In this document: positions 36,942 through 47,078 of the stretch, one piece after another | Position numbering within the stretch: position 1 is the first letter of the stretch | Layout of the letters: every line of letters starts with the position of its first letter | Translations under genes and position numbers: made by a program | Assembly: GCA_030734395.1 (NCBI GenBank) | Contig: JAUZTG010000039.1 | Location: 62,001-126,000, forward strand | Length of the DNA stretch: 64,000 nt | From: Sarocladium kiliense | Lineage: Eukaryota; Ascomycota; Sordariomycetes; Hypocreales; Sarocladiaceae | Direction: 5' to 3' | Notes under the pieces: model-generated | Databases searched by the model: none | Told to the model about the DNA's origin: nothing | The model's input: only the letters and a program-made list of their open reading frames with translations

Positions 36942-37804
36942 TCAGTCTGTCGCTACGACGAGGAGCTGCTGCCTCGCCCTCAGCCTCCTCTTCGCTTTTT
37001 TCTTCATTACGATCTTCTGCGTCCTCTGTAGTGGGAAATGAGGCAAAGCTGCCCTCGCGATCCCCTCAAACATCCCAGCCCAGGCCGGATTCTCCCCTAG
37101 CTCTCGTCTCGAACTGTGCATGCCGATCTTGAGCAATGCTCTCAAGACAAAGTGCGCGTAGTTCCCCGCAATATGCCACCGATCGTTCGTGAAGGGAACT
37201 TCATACTCCTGAAGTAGTTCTTGAGCGAAGGTTTCTTCACCATCTGACGAGGCCATCGGCACGTATGAGCTGTGTCGATGATATGGAGGGGTTTGAGATC
37301 GATCTTGAGCTGCCTGAGCAATTTAAGCTCTCGAGAAGCTCCGTGCGCGACGAGTATCAAGGGCTATTTCCTCTCCAAAAGCTCCCTCAGACACTCTTCC
37401 AGTCTCTCGAGAGGGACTGACCTATGTCTGCCAAAGGAGAATCGATTGTCATAAGCTCGGATCCCCAACAACTCAGTGGTGGGATCGAATGATGAAGGGC
37501 TGAGTATTTTGAGGTGAGGCGGTATGGCAGAGTAGAGTCTATTGTTGAGATCTTGTGTCTGGAGCAAAGAGATGCCAATAGGTTCAAAGCCCATGTTTCC
37601 AGGTATGTGGCCATCGTGGTCGTCTGACCCAGCCAGGTCAAGGCTTCCACTTGTCGTAGAACCCAAAAGTCCAGCGCAGGTTGACTGTATCTGTTCTCAA
37701 GATCACACTACCTTCAACTATTGTCTGTGTCACTTCCGAAAACTCACGCAGGTCTGCTCCGGCACGTCCCAAAGGTACAACCGCCATCGCTTTGCCACCT
37801 GCAT
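36942..37804 (-). pseudogene. Broken DEDDh exonuclease-like gene (Gfd2/YDR514C type)
   Basis: Minus strand. A first exon of about 57 bp from ATG 37804 ends at a GTGAGT donor and joins after a 60-odd-bp intron to a long frame. Recognisable pieces in order are FEPIGISLLQTQDL, RSVPLERLEECLRELL, LILVAHGASRELKLLRQL, HIIDTAH and HIAGNYAHFVLRALL. They match the ribonuclease-H-like DEDDh domain of the Gfd2/YDR514C family, including its typical VAHG and GNxAHFxLRALL motifs. Two lesions break it: an in-frame TAG at 37366-37364, directly between conserved motifs, and a frameshift near 37265 between HIIDTAH and the last motif. No intron fits either place. The first acidic catalytic motif is also atypical (LDLAGS). 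It could still be transcribed. Confidence 0.7.
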
Positions 37805-38265
37805 TCATACCTTACGCAGACGCTAACGTGATGGGATACTCTCGTAAACGTGAAAGGCTTTGAGAATCACTTTGACCTTTATTCTTACATGATTCCCAAG
37901 ACTCTCTCCCATGACTCAATCGGAGACCAATCGGTGTCTCGACAGATGGTGCCGTAGCTCGGCAACCTCCAGAGTCATGACTCCTGGATGAGCATGGTCA
38001 AACCTTCCCCCCGCTCTTTGACTGTAGACCAGTAGCTCTGACGAATCACTTCGTTAGGAGCATCGTCGGAATACGTTGTTTTATTTCATGATCTATATTC
38101 AGTGTCAACAACACAATTGCTCTCCGTTCAAGCCTTGGCCGATTCTGATAAATCACTGTCCTTCTTGAACATGCGCAATACCGGCTCCTTCCGCCTTGCT
38201 TGATGTCTCCTGAATATTGTCCATGGCCTCATAGAAAGTCAGCCAGACAGGTGCCTGCGGAGAGC
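37805..38265. other. Short intergenic region, possible last exon of the GT15-like gene
   Basis: On the minus strand the GT15-like frame can be extended here. A GTAAGC donor at its final codons and an acceptor 42 bp on would add about 32 basic residues. Otherwise the region is non-coding. Confidence 0.35.
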
Positions 38266-39757
38266 TTACATCATAGCAAAGTTTCTTTCATCAACCACTG
38301 TATTGCCAGACATGAGGGCCGGCCCCATTCCTTGACGGCAAAGATCTCTGGAGATGGTATCCCATAGGGCAAATTGCTCCTTCATCGCTCGCCATAAGCC
38401 CTCTCGGTGTGGACCAATGGTCTCCCGACGGCTCAACTTTCTTGACTCAAATCCATGCACAGAGCGTTCGAACCTCGCGCGGGGCATCGATGTCGGGCGA
38501 GGCGCACTGGTTCGGCGTCGAATCTCTTTTCGAAAGTTGTTCACGCTTTGTTTCGGCAGCAACATGCTGGCACTCAGTGTGCGCACTGGTATGTCCTCAA
38601 TTGGGCTGAAGTCCACGGCGACCTCCATCTCGAGTTCCTCACCCTGCTTGTCCAAGTCCTTCATCATAGCCTCGTGAGCAGAACTCCGGAAGAAAGCCAA
38701 GGATCCAATCTCGAAAGTTGTTGTCAAACTGGCATCGTATATGCCTGCAAGCCAAGAAATAAAGTCATCCACAGCTGAGGTCTCTTCCACATCATTTGCA
38801 TCTCCGATCTCAACCTCGACAGCAGCGAAGCGATCTGTGTTCGACGACTTCCGTGGGACAGTGAGAACGGGAATTTCCTAAGACCCCTCGCCCAGTTGTC
38901 CGAGGGTAGCGTGGTTTTCACCAATACCTTCAGTCTGTGATGATTTATCCCAAGTATCCGGATGGTCCAAGAGCCAGGAGACATTGACTTCCTCATGGAG
39001 CAGGTCAGGATGGGAGTCCATGATTGATTTGACCTGCTTGGAAAGCGGGTTCAGGTTCGACTTGTCAATGTGCATCTCAGTGAAGCCGTAGGCGATATCG
39101 TGATCTCGCATGAACCGAAAGACATCGAAGCTCAGGTTATGGGGGAATTCTGCCTGGGTTGCAAGTCAGCGATGAGCTCGTCACTGTATTTCGGCATCCC
39201 GCTCTCCATATGGGACTCACTCCAGGCTCAATTCGCCAGAACCAGTCATAATCCCTGAGTCGATCGGCCTTTGCGATGGAAGCCCAGTCCCAGCGAGGCG
39301 ACCGTCTCTGCCACTTGACGGAACTCTTCACCTCGGACCTCGTGGGCCTTTTATGAGGCCCAAAGAACGCGTGTGACGTCCAGTTGAGGACGATTCGCGG
39401 TTCAATGGCATTTGCAGCCTCGGGAATTTGCTCATAGATGCAGGTCGCATTAGTCGCATTGGACGTGAGACGATGAAAGTTTTCGCTCAACGGCTTGGTG
39501 CTGAAGAAGACCCAATGATAGAGGTATCTTGAATTGAAAGATTCCTCCAGCTGTTGGATAGACTGAAGAATTGCGTCGAGCTCATGTTCGCTGGCCAGTG
39601 AGACCAAGGCAGCGCGTGGCGGACGGTCCAATTGGCCCTGAGATGCACTTGCGGCGAAAATGAGAGATGGGAGAAGTAAAAGACAGGCAATCAAGAACCA
39701 CCTGCGAAGTGCGTGATCGGATCCAGCTGCAGAAACGCGGAAAAAAGATGAAATCAT
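38266..39757 (-). CDS. GT15-like alpha-mannosyltransferase (KRE2/MNT1 family, divergent)
   Basis: Minus strand, exons 39757-39221, 39153-38928 and 38834-38266, giving about 443 residues. An N-terminal signal anchor (WFLIACLLLLPSLIF) places it as a type II Golgi membrane protein. The ALVSLASEHELDAILQSIQQLEESFN stretch (split here as read), FWRIEPG across intron 1, FDVFRFM, and FEIGSLAFFRS with the later VRTLSASMLLP are GT15 landmarks. The usual CHFWSNFEI is changed to a TTTFEIG form, so it belongs to a divergent branch. Such enzymes add alpha-1,2-mannose to O- and N-glycans from GDP-mannose. The second intron is inferred: reading straight through meets an in-frame TAG at 38880-38878, and the spliced path has a GTATTG donor and CACAG acceptor in phase. 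A start 32 codons upstream at 39853 and an added C-terminal exon are possible. Confidence 0.75.
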
Positions 39758-40982
39758 TGTTCTCACAGAGAAGATGAGGATTGCGCCGGCGCGTAGCGTG
39801 TGGTGAGGAGAATGTAGCGTAGAAACAGCCGCCCCGTTCTCGTCGTCAAGCAATCTGTACGTTTGACAAGATACCTGGCCTCGATATTTGGCAGTCCAAG
39901 TCGTTACTTGAGGGGGACAGTTGGCATTGGCGGTATAGTGTACGAGTCGCCGAATCGAGTAGAGTGTCGGATTGAAAGCGGAGGAGCAGGTGAGGTCGGC
40001 AAAGAAGACAACCCCGGAAAGTATAGAAAAGGGGCAAAGGAGCGTGAAGCCAGGCCACCAGAAGTGAGGATTGGCAGTTGGAAGCAGCCTGGGGCTTAAA
40101 GGAGTGCGAGTGATAGAAGTGAAGCCACGAAACGACCAAGTGGTGGAAACAAATCAAGGTAGAGGAAGAAGGTGAAGAAGAAAGAGGGGAATCCTGAAAA
40201 GTGGCCCGGGGGCCAAAGAACATGTGAATTGAGACGAGATATTTTGACAGGAAGGAGGGAAGTGAAAAGGGGGAAGGGAAGGCGCGTGGGAGGTTCCTGC
40301 CTGCACAATGCCTTACGTAGAGGCAAGAACAACCTCGCTTTGCAACGGCAAGAACGAAAGGTTGTCAAACAACGAGCAAGTCACGGGACCTTCATCATTA
40401 CTGCAGATTGAGGCAGAAGTCAAGCCATCAACAGGGCGAGAACTCCACTCGGTGAGCCAGCAGCTGGCTGAAGCTGCCGCCACCACCTGTGATTCAGACC
40501 GAGCTGTTGGCAACCACTGATCACCAAATCCTGGGGTCCCCACAACTAATGCGGCTCTGGGCCATGGGGCATGGAGGCGGCAGAGATGGTGCTCAGCCAA
40601 GCACGACTGAGTCGGCTGTATCATGGGTGAAATTGGATTTCGCTGGTGTAGCTGGGATCTGGGCATCATTCACGTAGGGGACGACAATAACCAATACAGC
40701 GCACAGGATGATATTTTTAGTTCCTTCTTGATCAAGCACTAACCTCTAAAGAATATCACATCCTCCCGCCAGACGCCAAAGGTGCACAAAGCACAATCAC
40801 CATGAAAGCCCCTCTTGGCGAAGACCAGACCAAATCAAAGCTTGAGATCCATATCTGACCTCGAGCCCAAACGCCTGCGATACAATAGACGCGCATACAT
40901 CCAACGCGCGTCATGTTCTTACACAAGACCTCTAATTGGATAGCTGCCCTGACGATAACGGTGACGATAACGGCGACGACCC
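39758..40982. other. Intergenic region between GT15-like gene and HIR1
   Basis: About 1.2 kb with the GT15-like promoter and leader on the left and the HIR1 3' flank on the right. No gene is supported. Confidence 0.5.
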
Positions 40983-43900
40983 CTATGCTTCAACATCCAT
41001 CGCTTCCACGTCTGCTGCCCCATCTTCAAGGTTCAGGTCCAGCACCTTGGCGTATTGTACAGTGAGCCTTTGCAGCTCTCGGTACTTGCCTGTGCCACAG
41101 GTTAGCGACTTTGTTAGGGGAATGTCTGTACTGGAAGAGCAACATACCGAGAATCATCACCACTCCCTTCAACAACTCGGTCCGATCCCATCCGCAGATG
41201 TCACCCTCAGTGCTGAACCACCCCTTGCCTTGCACGGCGTCTTTTTCCTTGAGAACACCACCCAGTAGTGCGGTGAGCAACTCTTCCACCTTACCCTTTG
41301 CTCCCTCTGCTCCGAGACGTTTGGCATACATGAAGAGGTAAAGCCTGAACTCATCCTTGGCACCTAATTGCAGCGCACCAGCGATCCTGTTCTCGAGGTG
41401 GGCGATGCTGACACTACTCTCAAGGCCCTCTCCCTCGCTACGTTGGATCACTGTCTTGATGATACGCTGCAGTGCATAAGCACGACCCTTGAGCAAGAAC
41501 TCGTTTGTGGTATGGCGCTCGAGGAAAGGAATGACTCCTGAGGATACTGCTGCCACTGCAGGCGGGGCGCCTTCACCCTCCTTTCCGCCCTTCGAGTTGG
41601 GACCAACAGCTGTGGATTGCAGGGCGGAGATAGACGAGTCTGTTGAGTTCCAGTACTGAGATCCAACAGCCCACCAGGCTTCGCTGAGTCTTTGCCAGGT
41701 GTACATTTCCCGTGCGTAGTAAAATCCGTCACCGTTCGTCAGGGTGACCACTATGTGGCCAGTCGAGTTGAGGTGCGCTGACGTGACACCAGGTCCCGGG
41801 GTTGCTGTGTGTTGATTGAAAGAGGTTGTTGCAACATCAAGGATAGGGCCCAGAGAGACTGGGGGATGAGCGGCAGTCTGGGACCTAATGTCCCAGACGT
41901 ACGCCATGCCAACCGCGGTTATGCACAGAAGCCAATGATCCCGGCACTCGAGAATGACAGGTTGAGATTCCAGGATCATCGGGTTAAGTAGACGTCGTCC
42001 AGCCGAGGTCCAGGTGTGTATTGATCCGTCCTCACAAGCCACTGCCCAAAATTGCTTGCTTGCAGCGACAAGAATAACCGCCCTGGGGAGGAATTCATGC
42101 CAGACGAGGGCACCACGCTTCGTCACTGTGACATGAGAAGGATCGCGTGGGTTTGCATCATTTTTGGCCTCTAAGATGATGTTCTCGGGAACCTTCGAAG
42201 CATCTTCAAGAGTGGTCTCGGGTTGCAAAATGCCACGCTCAAGCGGTCTCAAGATATGTGATCGTACGCGAGGAACAGCCAGGCGTACCTGCGCGTACGA
42301 AATCGCTGGGTTCAGTACAGCAGGCCGTAAAAACTCAGGGGTTGGCACGACACCGTGTTGGACAGCAGTCAGTGCTGCTGGCTCGATGGAACCGTCTGTG
42401 CCATTTGTGACAATTGGAAGTGGCCCCGACTGAGCACGCTTCGCTGTTGGGTCATCTTCGTCCTCAAATTCTGTACCATTCAGCTTTCGCTTGTTGCCGA
42501 GGAGCATGGATGCGATGCCACCCTTGGGAAGTCCGTCAAACGGCTTGCTCAGATCAAGGATTGTTGTTGGGGTATCGTCGCGAGCAGCTTTAGATACCGT
42601 CGAGTTCGATCCGACAAGCTGTGTCTGTGGTAGTGATGATTGGCCAGTCCCTGACGAAGAGACGAGCAACGGGGCAACGCGCTTCTTCCCATCCTTTCCG
42701 ATAGTCACACGCGACTTAAGCTCCTTGACGCGCTCTGCTGACTTGTCGACCTCTTCCGGTGCCTTCTCAGGCGTCGCATCGCCGTTGGTCGCCGCAGGGG
42801 TGGGCGTCGATGCTGCAGGCTTCGAACCGTTTGTCATTGGTGTTGACTCCTTCGGTGCATCTGCTTGCATGTCTCCCATGAGTGCCCCCATCCTGGACTC
42901 GACTGCCCTCGACTCTCCAGCCTTGCTGTGGCTCTCCAACATTAAGCCTTGTACGTCCTCTGCAACACCCATGCCCTTGCGTGACGCCCCATACTTCTGC
43001 AGTGCTTTGATGTTCTCCTCCGCCGGTGCAACCCAGCCCAACTCGCCCTCGTCAAACTTGCACACAACTATTGAGCCGTCCAGACTGGATGCGAAGATGG
43101 TCTGTCCATCGGGAGTCCACGCCAGATCAGAGATGGATTTGCCAGCCAGATCTTGCATGATCACTACAGGTCGTGATGTGTTCGTATTCCAGATACCAAG
43201 GGTCTTGTCTTGCCCTGCTGAAGCAAGCACGGTTACGAGTGCGCCACCATCCCCTTCCTCGCCATTATCTTTCGGCTTTTCTGTGTGAAATAGTCTTGGC
43301 GAGAACATGCACACCTCTGTTGGACCTTCGTGTCCAATGAGGTTGATCTCGCTGTCCCATAGTGTTCGTTCGATGATGGCGACTGAGCTGACAGGTCCGT
43401 TCACCGCGTTTGCAGCGGAAATATGATTGCCATCAGGAGACCAGGAGCAGCGACGGAAGTATGTCGTAAGGGGTGAGCTCTTGAAGGGCGAGCTGATCGT
43501 GGTCTCGAGCACGAAGTTGCTAGCCATGTCGTGCTGGGTCGCATTCGGGCCAGGTGAAGTGAACCTAAAGATCTTGATGGTCCGGTCGTCGCTTGCCGTG
43601 GCAAAAAACTTATTGGCTGGGTCGAAGCAGATGCCCTTGACGTGACTCTGGTGGGCAGGCAGAGCCTTGAGCTTCTCGAACGTGTAGCCTGACCAAACGA
43701 CCACTTTCGAATCGAGTCCGACAGACACGAGGATAGAGGAGTCGTAGGACCAGGCAAGGTCCTGCACGTCATTGTCGTGTCCAATGAGCCGCTTGTAGGT
43801 CTTCCAATTCTCGACCGGGGGTGGCTCGTTGTTTCCGAATGTCGCTGTCGGCGGGCCCTTGTCGAGGTGATACACACAGATCAGTTTGTCATCTGCACCA

Positions 43901-44160
43901 CTGGCAAGATATCGGCCATTGGGAGACCAGCGAACTGAGTGAATGGTGCCGAGATGATGGCTCATGTGGCATAGCTGGCGCGGTTCTGTGTATGCCGGGT
44001 TATCTGCATTATAGATGGCCTCAGTCGACCAGATGCGGACGTGGCCATCACCACCAGCAGTGGCAAGTCGCTTGCCATCAGGAGAAACGTGACAGCTGTA
44101 CACTTCGAAGTCTTTTTGCTCGCCACTATGGCTCAGCCATGTTGGCTTGATGATGCGCAT
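40983..44160 (-). CDS. HIR1: Histone chaperone HIR complex subunit Hir1/HIRA
   Basis: Two exons on the minus strand: 44160-41148, and 41089-40983 after a 58-bp intron with a GTATGT donor. The product is 1039 residues. It begins MRIIKPTWLSHSG, and the first 380 residues are seven WD40 repeats (for example GDGHVRIWS, SHVKGICFDP, DRTIKIF, AGQDKTLGIWN). Near residue 483 is the HIRA B motif, RVTIGKDGKKRVAPLL, which in HIRA binds Asf1. From about 690 lies the Hir domain (FWAVACEDGSIHTWTSAGRR). The complex deposits H3-H4 outside S phase and represses histone genes. Without the last intron the frame would end in an unrelated basic tail; spliced, it ends in an acidic stretch as expected. Low-complexity linkers separate the domains. 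Confidence 0.95.
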
Positions 44161-45079
44161 GCCGGGAGACGCGAGGTGTCGAGCACCGCATCAGCGCTGC
44201 TCGCGCAGATCTCGAAAGGTCGAAAGGATCGCAATCGCGGTCGCGGGAGGATGCGTATCGATTACTTGATAGTGGCAGTGCGGCGCGTGGTTCGGCGATC
44301 ATCAATCGCGCGAGATCGATGGAAGGGCGGATGGATGTGAAGTGAATGAGCTAGATTGGTGTTGGCGACGACGCGCGAAGCTTGGAAGATTGTCGCGACG
44401 CCAACCGCGACGAGCTACCCTGCAGATCGGCCTCCCACCTCGCCAGCTGATGTTGTCTGATTCTCTGTCCATGCTTTCTATGAATTATTGAACGAGATGG
44501 TTCATATTGGACTCAAGTCTTTGATTGAAAATTTGGCTTCTTGAACTGCGAAAACAGAACAGGAGTGATATGCCCATTTGGCTCCCAATGGTTTTGGGAC
44601 ACTGCCAGCCCCTATCAGGTTTTGAGTACAGCCGATTGTCACGACGCCGTTGGAGGGTCCTTGTGCAAGATTGAGGAACGCTCTAGGGGCCCGCTGAGTC
44701 CTCATTATTCAGCTCGTCTCCTATGTCATAGGCAACGGCACTCAGTACGAGTATGTGTGTATACGGGAGATGTATGTCTTACTCTACAGTTCAGACGGCT
44801 TGTCTTGTATTTGCTTTTGTCGTCTTCATATGGTGCTTAAAAGTTTATAGTAATGATGATGCTCTGCTTTGTGTTATTGCTGTTATATGAGTGTTCGTCT
44901 TTATACTTAAGGTTTCGATCGACCCAGAACCCCTAACAACTTGCGATTTGCTGGTGGGAAGGTTTGCACACAGTAGCTAAGCTTACCCCAGTTGCACCGA
45001 GATTGGCACAATACTGTGCATTGCGAAACTACGTGTCGAGAGCATACACATGTGGTTCAAGTGGGAGGTATGTGTTCGG

Positions 45080-45290
45080 GAGGCGTTCAGCTCCCCGCGC
45101 CATGGCGGTCGGGGCTTAGGTAGCCACACGAGTCGGCCGTGATGGGCTGCACTGGAACAGCACTATAATCTTCACAATCCAGACACCCAGGAGGCATTCA
45201 GCTCCCCGCCCCATGGCAGTCGTGCCTTGGCAACTACGTGACTCGGCCGTGATGATCCACACTTGACAGCACCATAAACTTCACGATCGT
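45080..45290 (+). repeat. Two imperfect direct copies of about 100 bp
   Basis: Copy 1 begins near 45080 and copy 2 near 45188. Both share, in order, the blocks TTCAGCTCCCCG, CCATGGC, ACTCGGCCGTGATG or its near match, and CTTCAC. They lie directly upstream of the TATA box of the VOC-protein gene. Confidence 0.75.
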
Positions 45291-45344
45291 TCTCTTGCAC
45301 GCAAAGGGAGCATTAGGGTAAAAACCTTATCTTGTAGCCAAACA

Positions 45345-45352
45345 TATAAAAA
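45345..45352 (+). promoter_or_regulatory. TATA box of the VOC-protein gene
   Basis: TATAAAAA lies 160 bp before the ATG at 45505. Confidence 0.5.
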
Positions 45353-45504
45353 GAGGTCCGGGGGCGGGGGACCTTGCAGTTCAACCTTAACTCTCTCTCA
45401 GCATATTGACTGGTACAGTACTAGGTTATCACACCTCAGTCCACACAGATCATTTTCATCCCGTGCCCTTTCCTATACCATTCCAACTCCTAATACCTGA
45501 GAAG

Positions 45505-45963
45505 ATGTCATCGTCGGACGCTCCGAAGGCCATGCCGAGCTTCTTCCTCAATATCTCCACCAACGACGCCGCCGCAGCCGGTGCCTTCTTCCAAGCCCTA
45601 GGCTTCTCCCCAAACCTGGCTTGGTCCGATGAGACCTCGAAGACCTTCCTCCTCCCTAAGCCTAATGATAACATCTGCCTCATGGTCCATGGTGCTAGCC
45701 GGTTCAAGGAGTTTATCCGACCTGGCAGCGTAATCGTGGACGCAAAGACATCCACCGAGGCTCTCTTTTCTATCCAGCTCCAGGGCCGCGAGCAGGTTGA
45801 TCAATGGCTTGAGAAGGCCGTTGAAGCGGGCGGAAGCCTGGATCCTTTCACAATGAAGGATCATGGCAAGGACATGGGAATGTACAGCCGCAGTTTTGCG
45901 GACGTGGACGGGCATATTTGGGAGGTCATGACGATGCTGGCTGATACCGAGTCGCAAGAATGA
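45505..45963 (+). CDS. VOC-superfamily protein (glyoxalase/bleomycin-resistance fold)
   Basis: A single exon of 152 residues. The start at MSSSDAPK was chosen over an in-frame Met 33 codons upstream because the domain starts right after it. The MPSFFLNISTNDAAAAGAFF opening and a closing FADVDGHIWEVM match two halves of the VOC fold, in which paired beta-alpha-beta-beta-beta modules bind a metal. The closing Glu in HIWEVM is a typical metal ligand; the first-module ligand is not obvious. Members include lactoylglutathione lyases, dioxygenases and resistance proteins, and many fungal copies are uncharacterised. The substrate is unknown. Confidence 0.88.
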   Translation: MSSSDAPKAMPSFFLNISTNDAAAAGAFFQALGFSPNLAWSDETSKTFLLPKPNDNICLMVHGASRFKEFIRPGSVIVDAKTSTEALFSIQLQGREQVDQWLEKAVEAGGSLDPFTMKDHGKDMGMYSRSFADVDGHIWEVMTMLADTESQE

Positions 45964-46721
45964 TACCGTAATCGTGTTACTGAGGATGCTGGTGGTGTCA
46001 AAGTGAGCGGCGGGGATCATGGTTCAACGAGCAGAAGATATGATCACCTTAATTACGGCATCTTTATCGATTGGCTGAGTGAGAAATCTTCCAAGTCCAG
46101 GATCAATATGTTATAAAGCTACACAATCTACCACCGGGTCAACTAGTATTAGTCCAGTACCTCATTAGCTTTCATGCTTCTTATAGCTAAGATAAGATAG
46201 GCCGTAATGAGAATAAGGCGATTCACGCAGCATTCCGAGACATGTTCCGGGTTTGGGTCGGGGTTCGGCTCCGGTTCGAGATGTGTCTGGACACAGCCCG
46301 CCCGATGGGGCATTCTCCAAGCTAGGAATTGAGTTTGAAAATGCGGGGGTATCATATGTCGCATTGATATTTTCAAGATCTGATACCGTTTAGTAAACTT
46401 GTCTACAGTCTATACAGCAAAGGCGTTCATCTTCTACGTTACCGTCAAAGGCAAACGCTTTGCCGCTGGAATTAGGAGTCCTGCATAAAGTTAAGGCGAG
46501 GCAGACTACATTTTGAAATTATACCAAACTGCTAGACTACACAAGCCTCGGGTGACTAAATGACTTTACGCCTAACAATCACCTAATAATCGTGCACCTT
46601 TACCACGGTCCTTTGCGTAACAGCGACACTGCTTGAATATTCATGCCATCCTTTGATCAACTTCACAAGCGCTGTTGTGTGTTCGAACTGTAGCCAGAGT
46701 CCAAAGAGACCTCTGTGTCTT

Positions 46722-46908
46722 AGCGGGCTACGGCCCGAAACTTTTCCCTGCAAGAAATGCGGCCAACAATTAGTTCTGTTGTAACCAACTGTCCAACGAA
46801 AAGTTCAAGCGCGCTAATATCCGCTCGAATCGCAGTGAAAGAAAACAGAGAAATGCCTGGTCCTGAGCGGGTTACGGACCGAAACTTATTCCTATAATAA
46901 GTACGGCC
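46722..46908 (+). promoter_or_regulatory. Paired 43-bp repeats with CGGNCCG sites
   Basis: Copies at 46722-46764 and 46866-46908 share AGCGGG(C/T)TACGG(C/A)CCG and AAACTT. The motif TACGG(C/A)CCGA occurs three times in all. CGG/CCG half-sites are typical of Zn2Cys6 regulators, so this is a possible operator for the hydrolase at 47079 (inference). Confidence 0.45.
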
Positions 46909-46994
46909 CGAGGATCATTCCGTCATTCACTGAACTCAATTCATGTGAGATCCATGTTATTTGTCCTCGCTTTGATACTATGTTCGTCAGTTCA

Positions 46995-47000
46995 TATAAA
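46995..47000 (+). promoter_or_regulatory. TATA box of the hydrolase gene
   Basis: TATAAA lies 84 bp before the ATG at 47079. Confidence 0.5.
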
Positions 47001-47078
47001 GACCGAGCATAAACTTGAAAGTAGGTGCTTGAAGAAACACTGATCGTCAATTCCATGTTGTTTTAAGACTTTGTCACG

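Larger units (their letters stand above)
44161..45504. other. Divergent promoter region with a 100-bp duplication
   Basis: About 1.3 kb between HIR1 and the VOC-protein gene. The left part is the HIR1 leader. The right part has a duplicated segment of about 100 bp and a TATA box. Confidence 0.6.
45964..47078. other. Promoter region of the pectin-lyase-fold hydrolase
   Basis: About 1.1 kb, AT-rich in parts. It has a pair of 43-bp direct repeats carrying CGGNCCG sites and a TATA box. No gene is supported. Confidence 0.55.
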
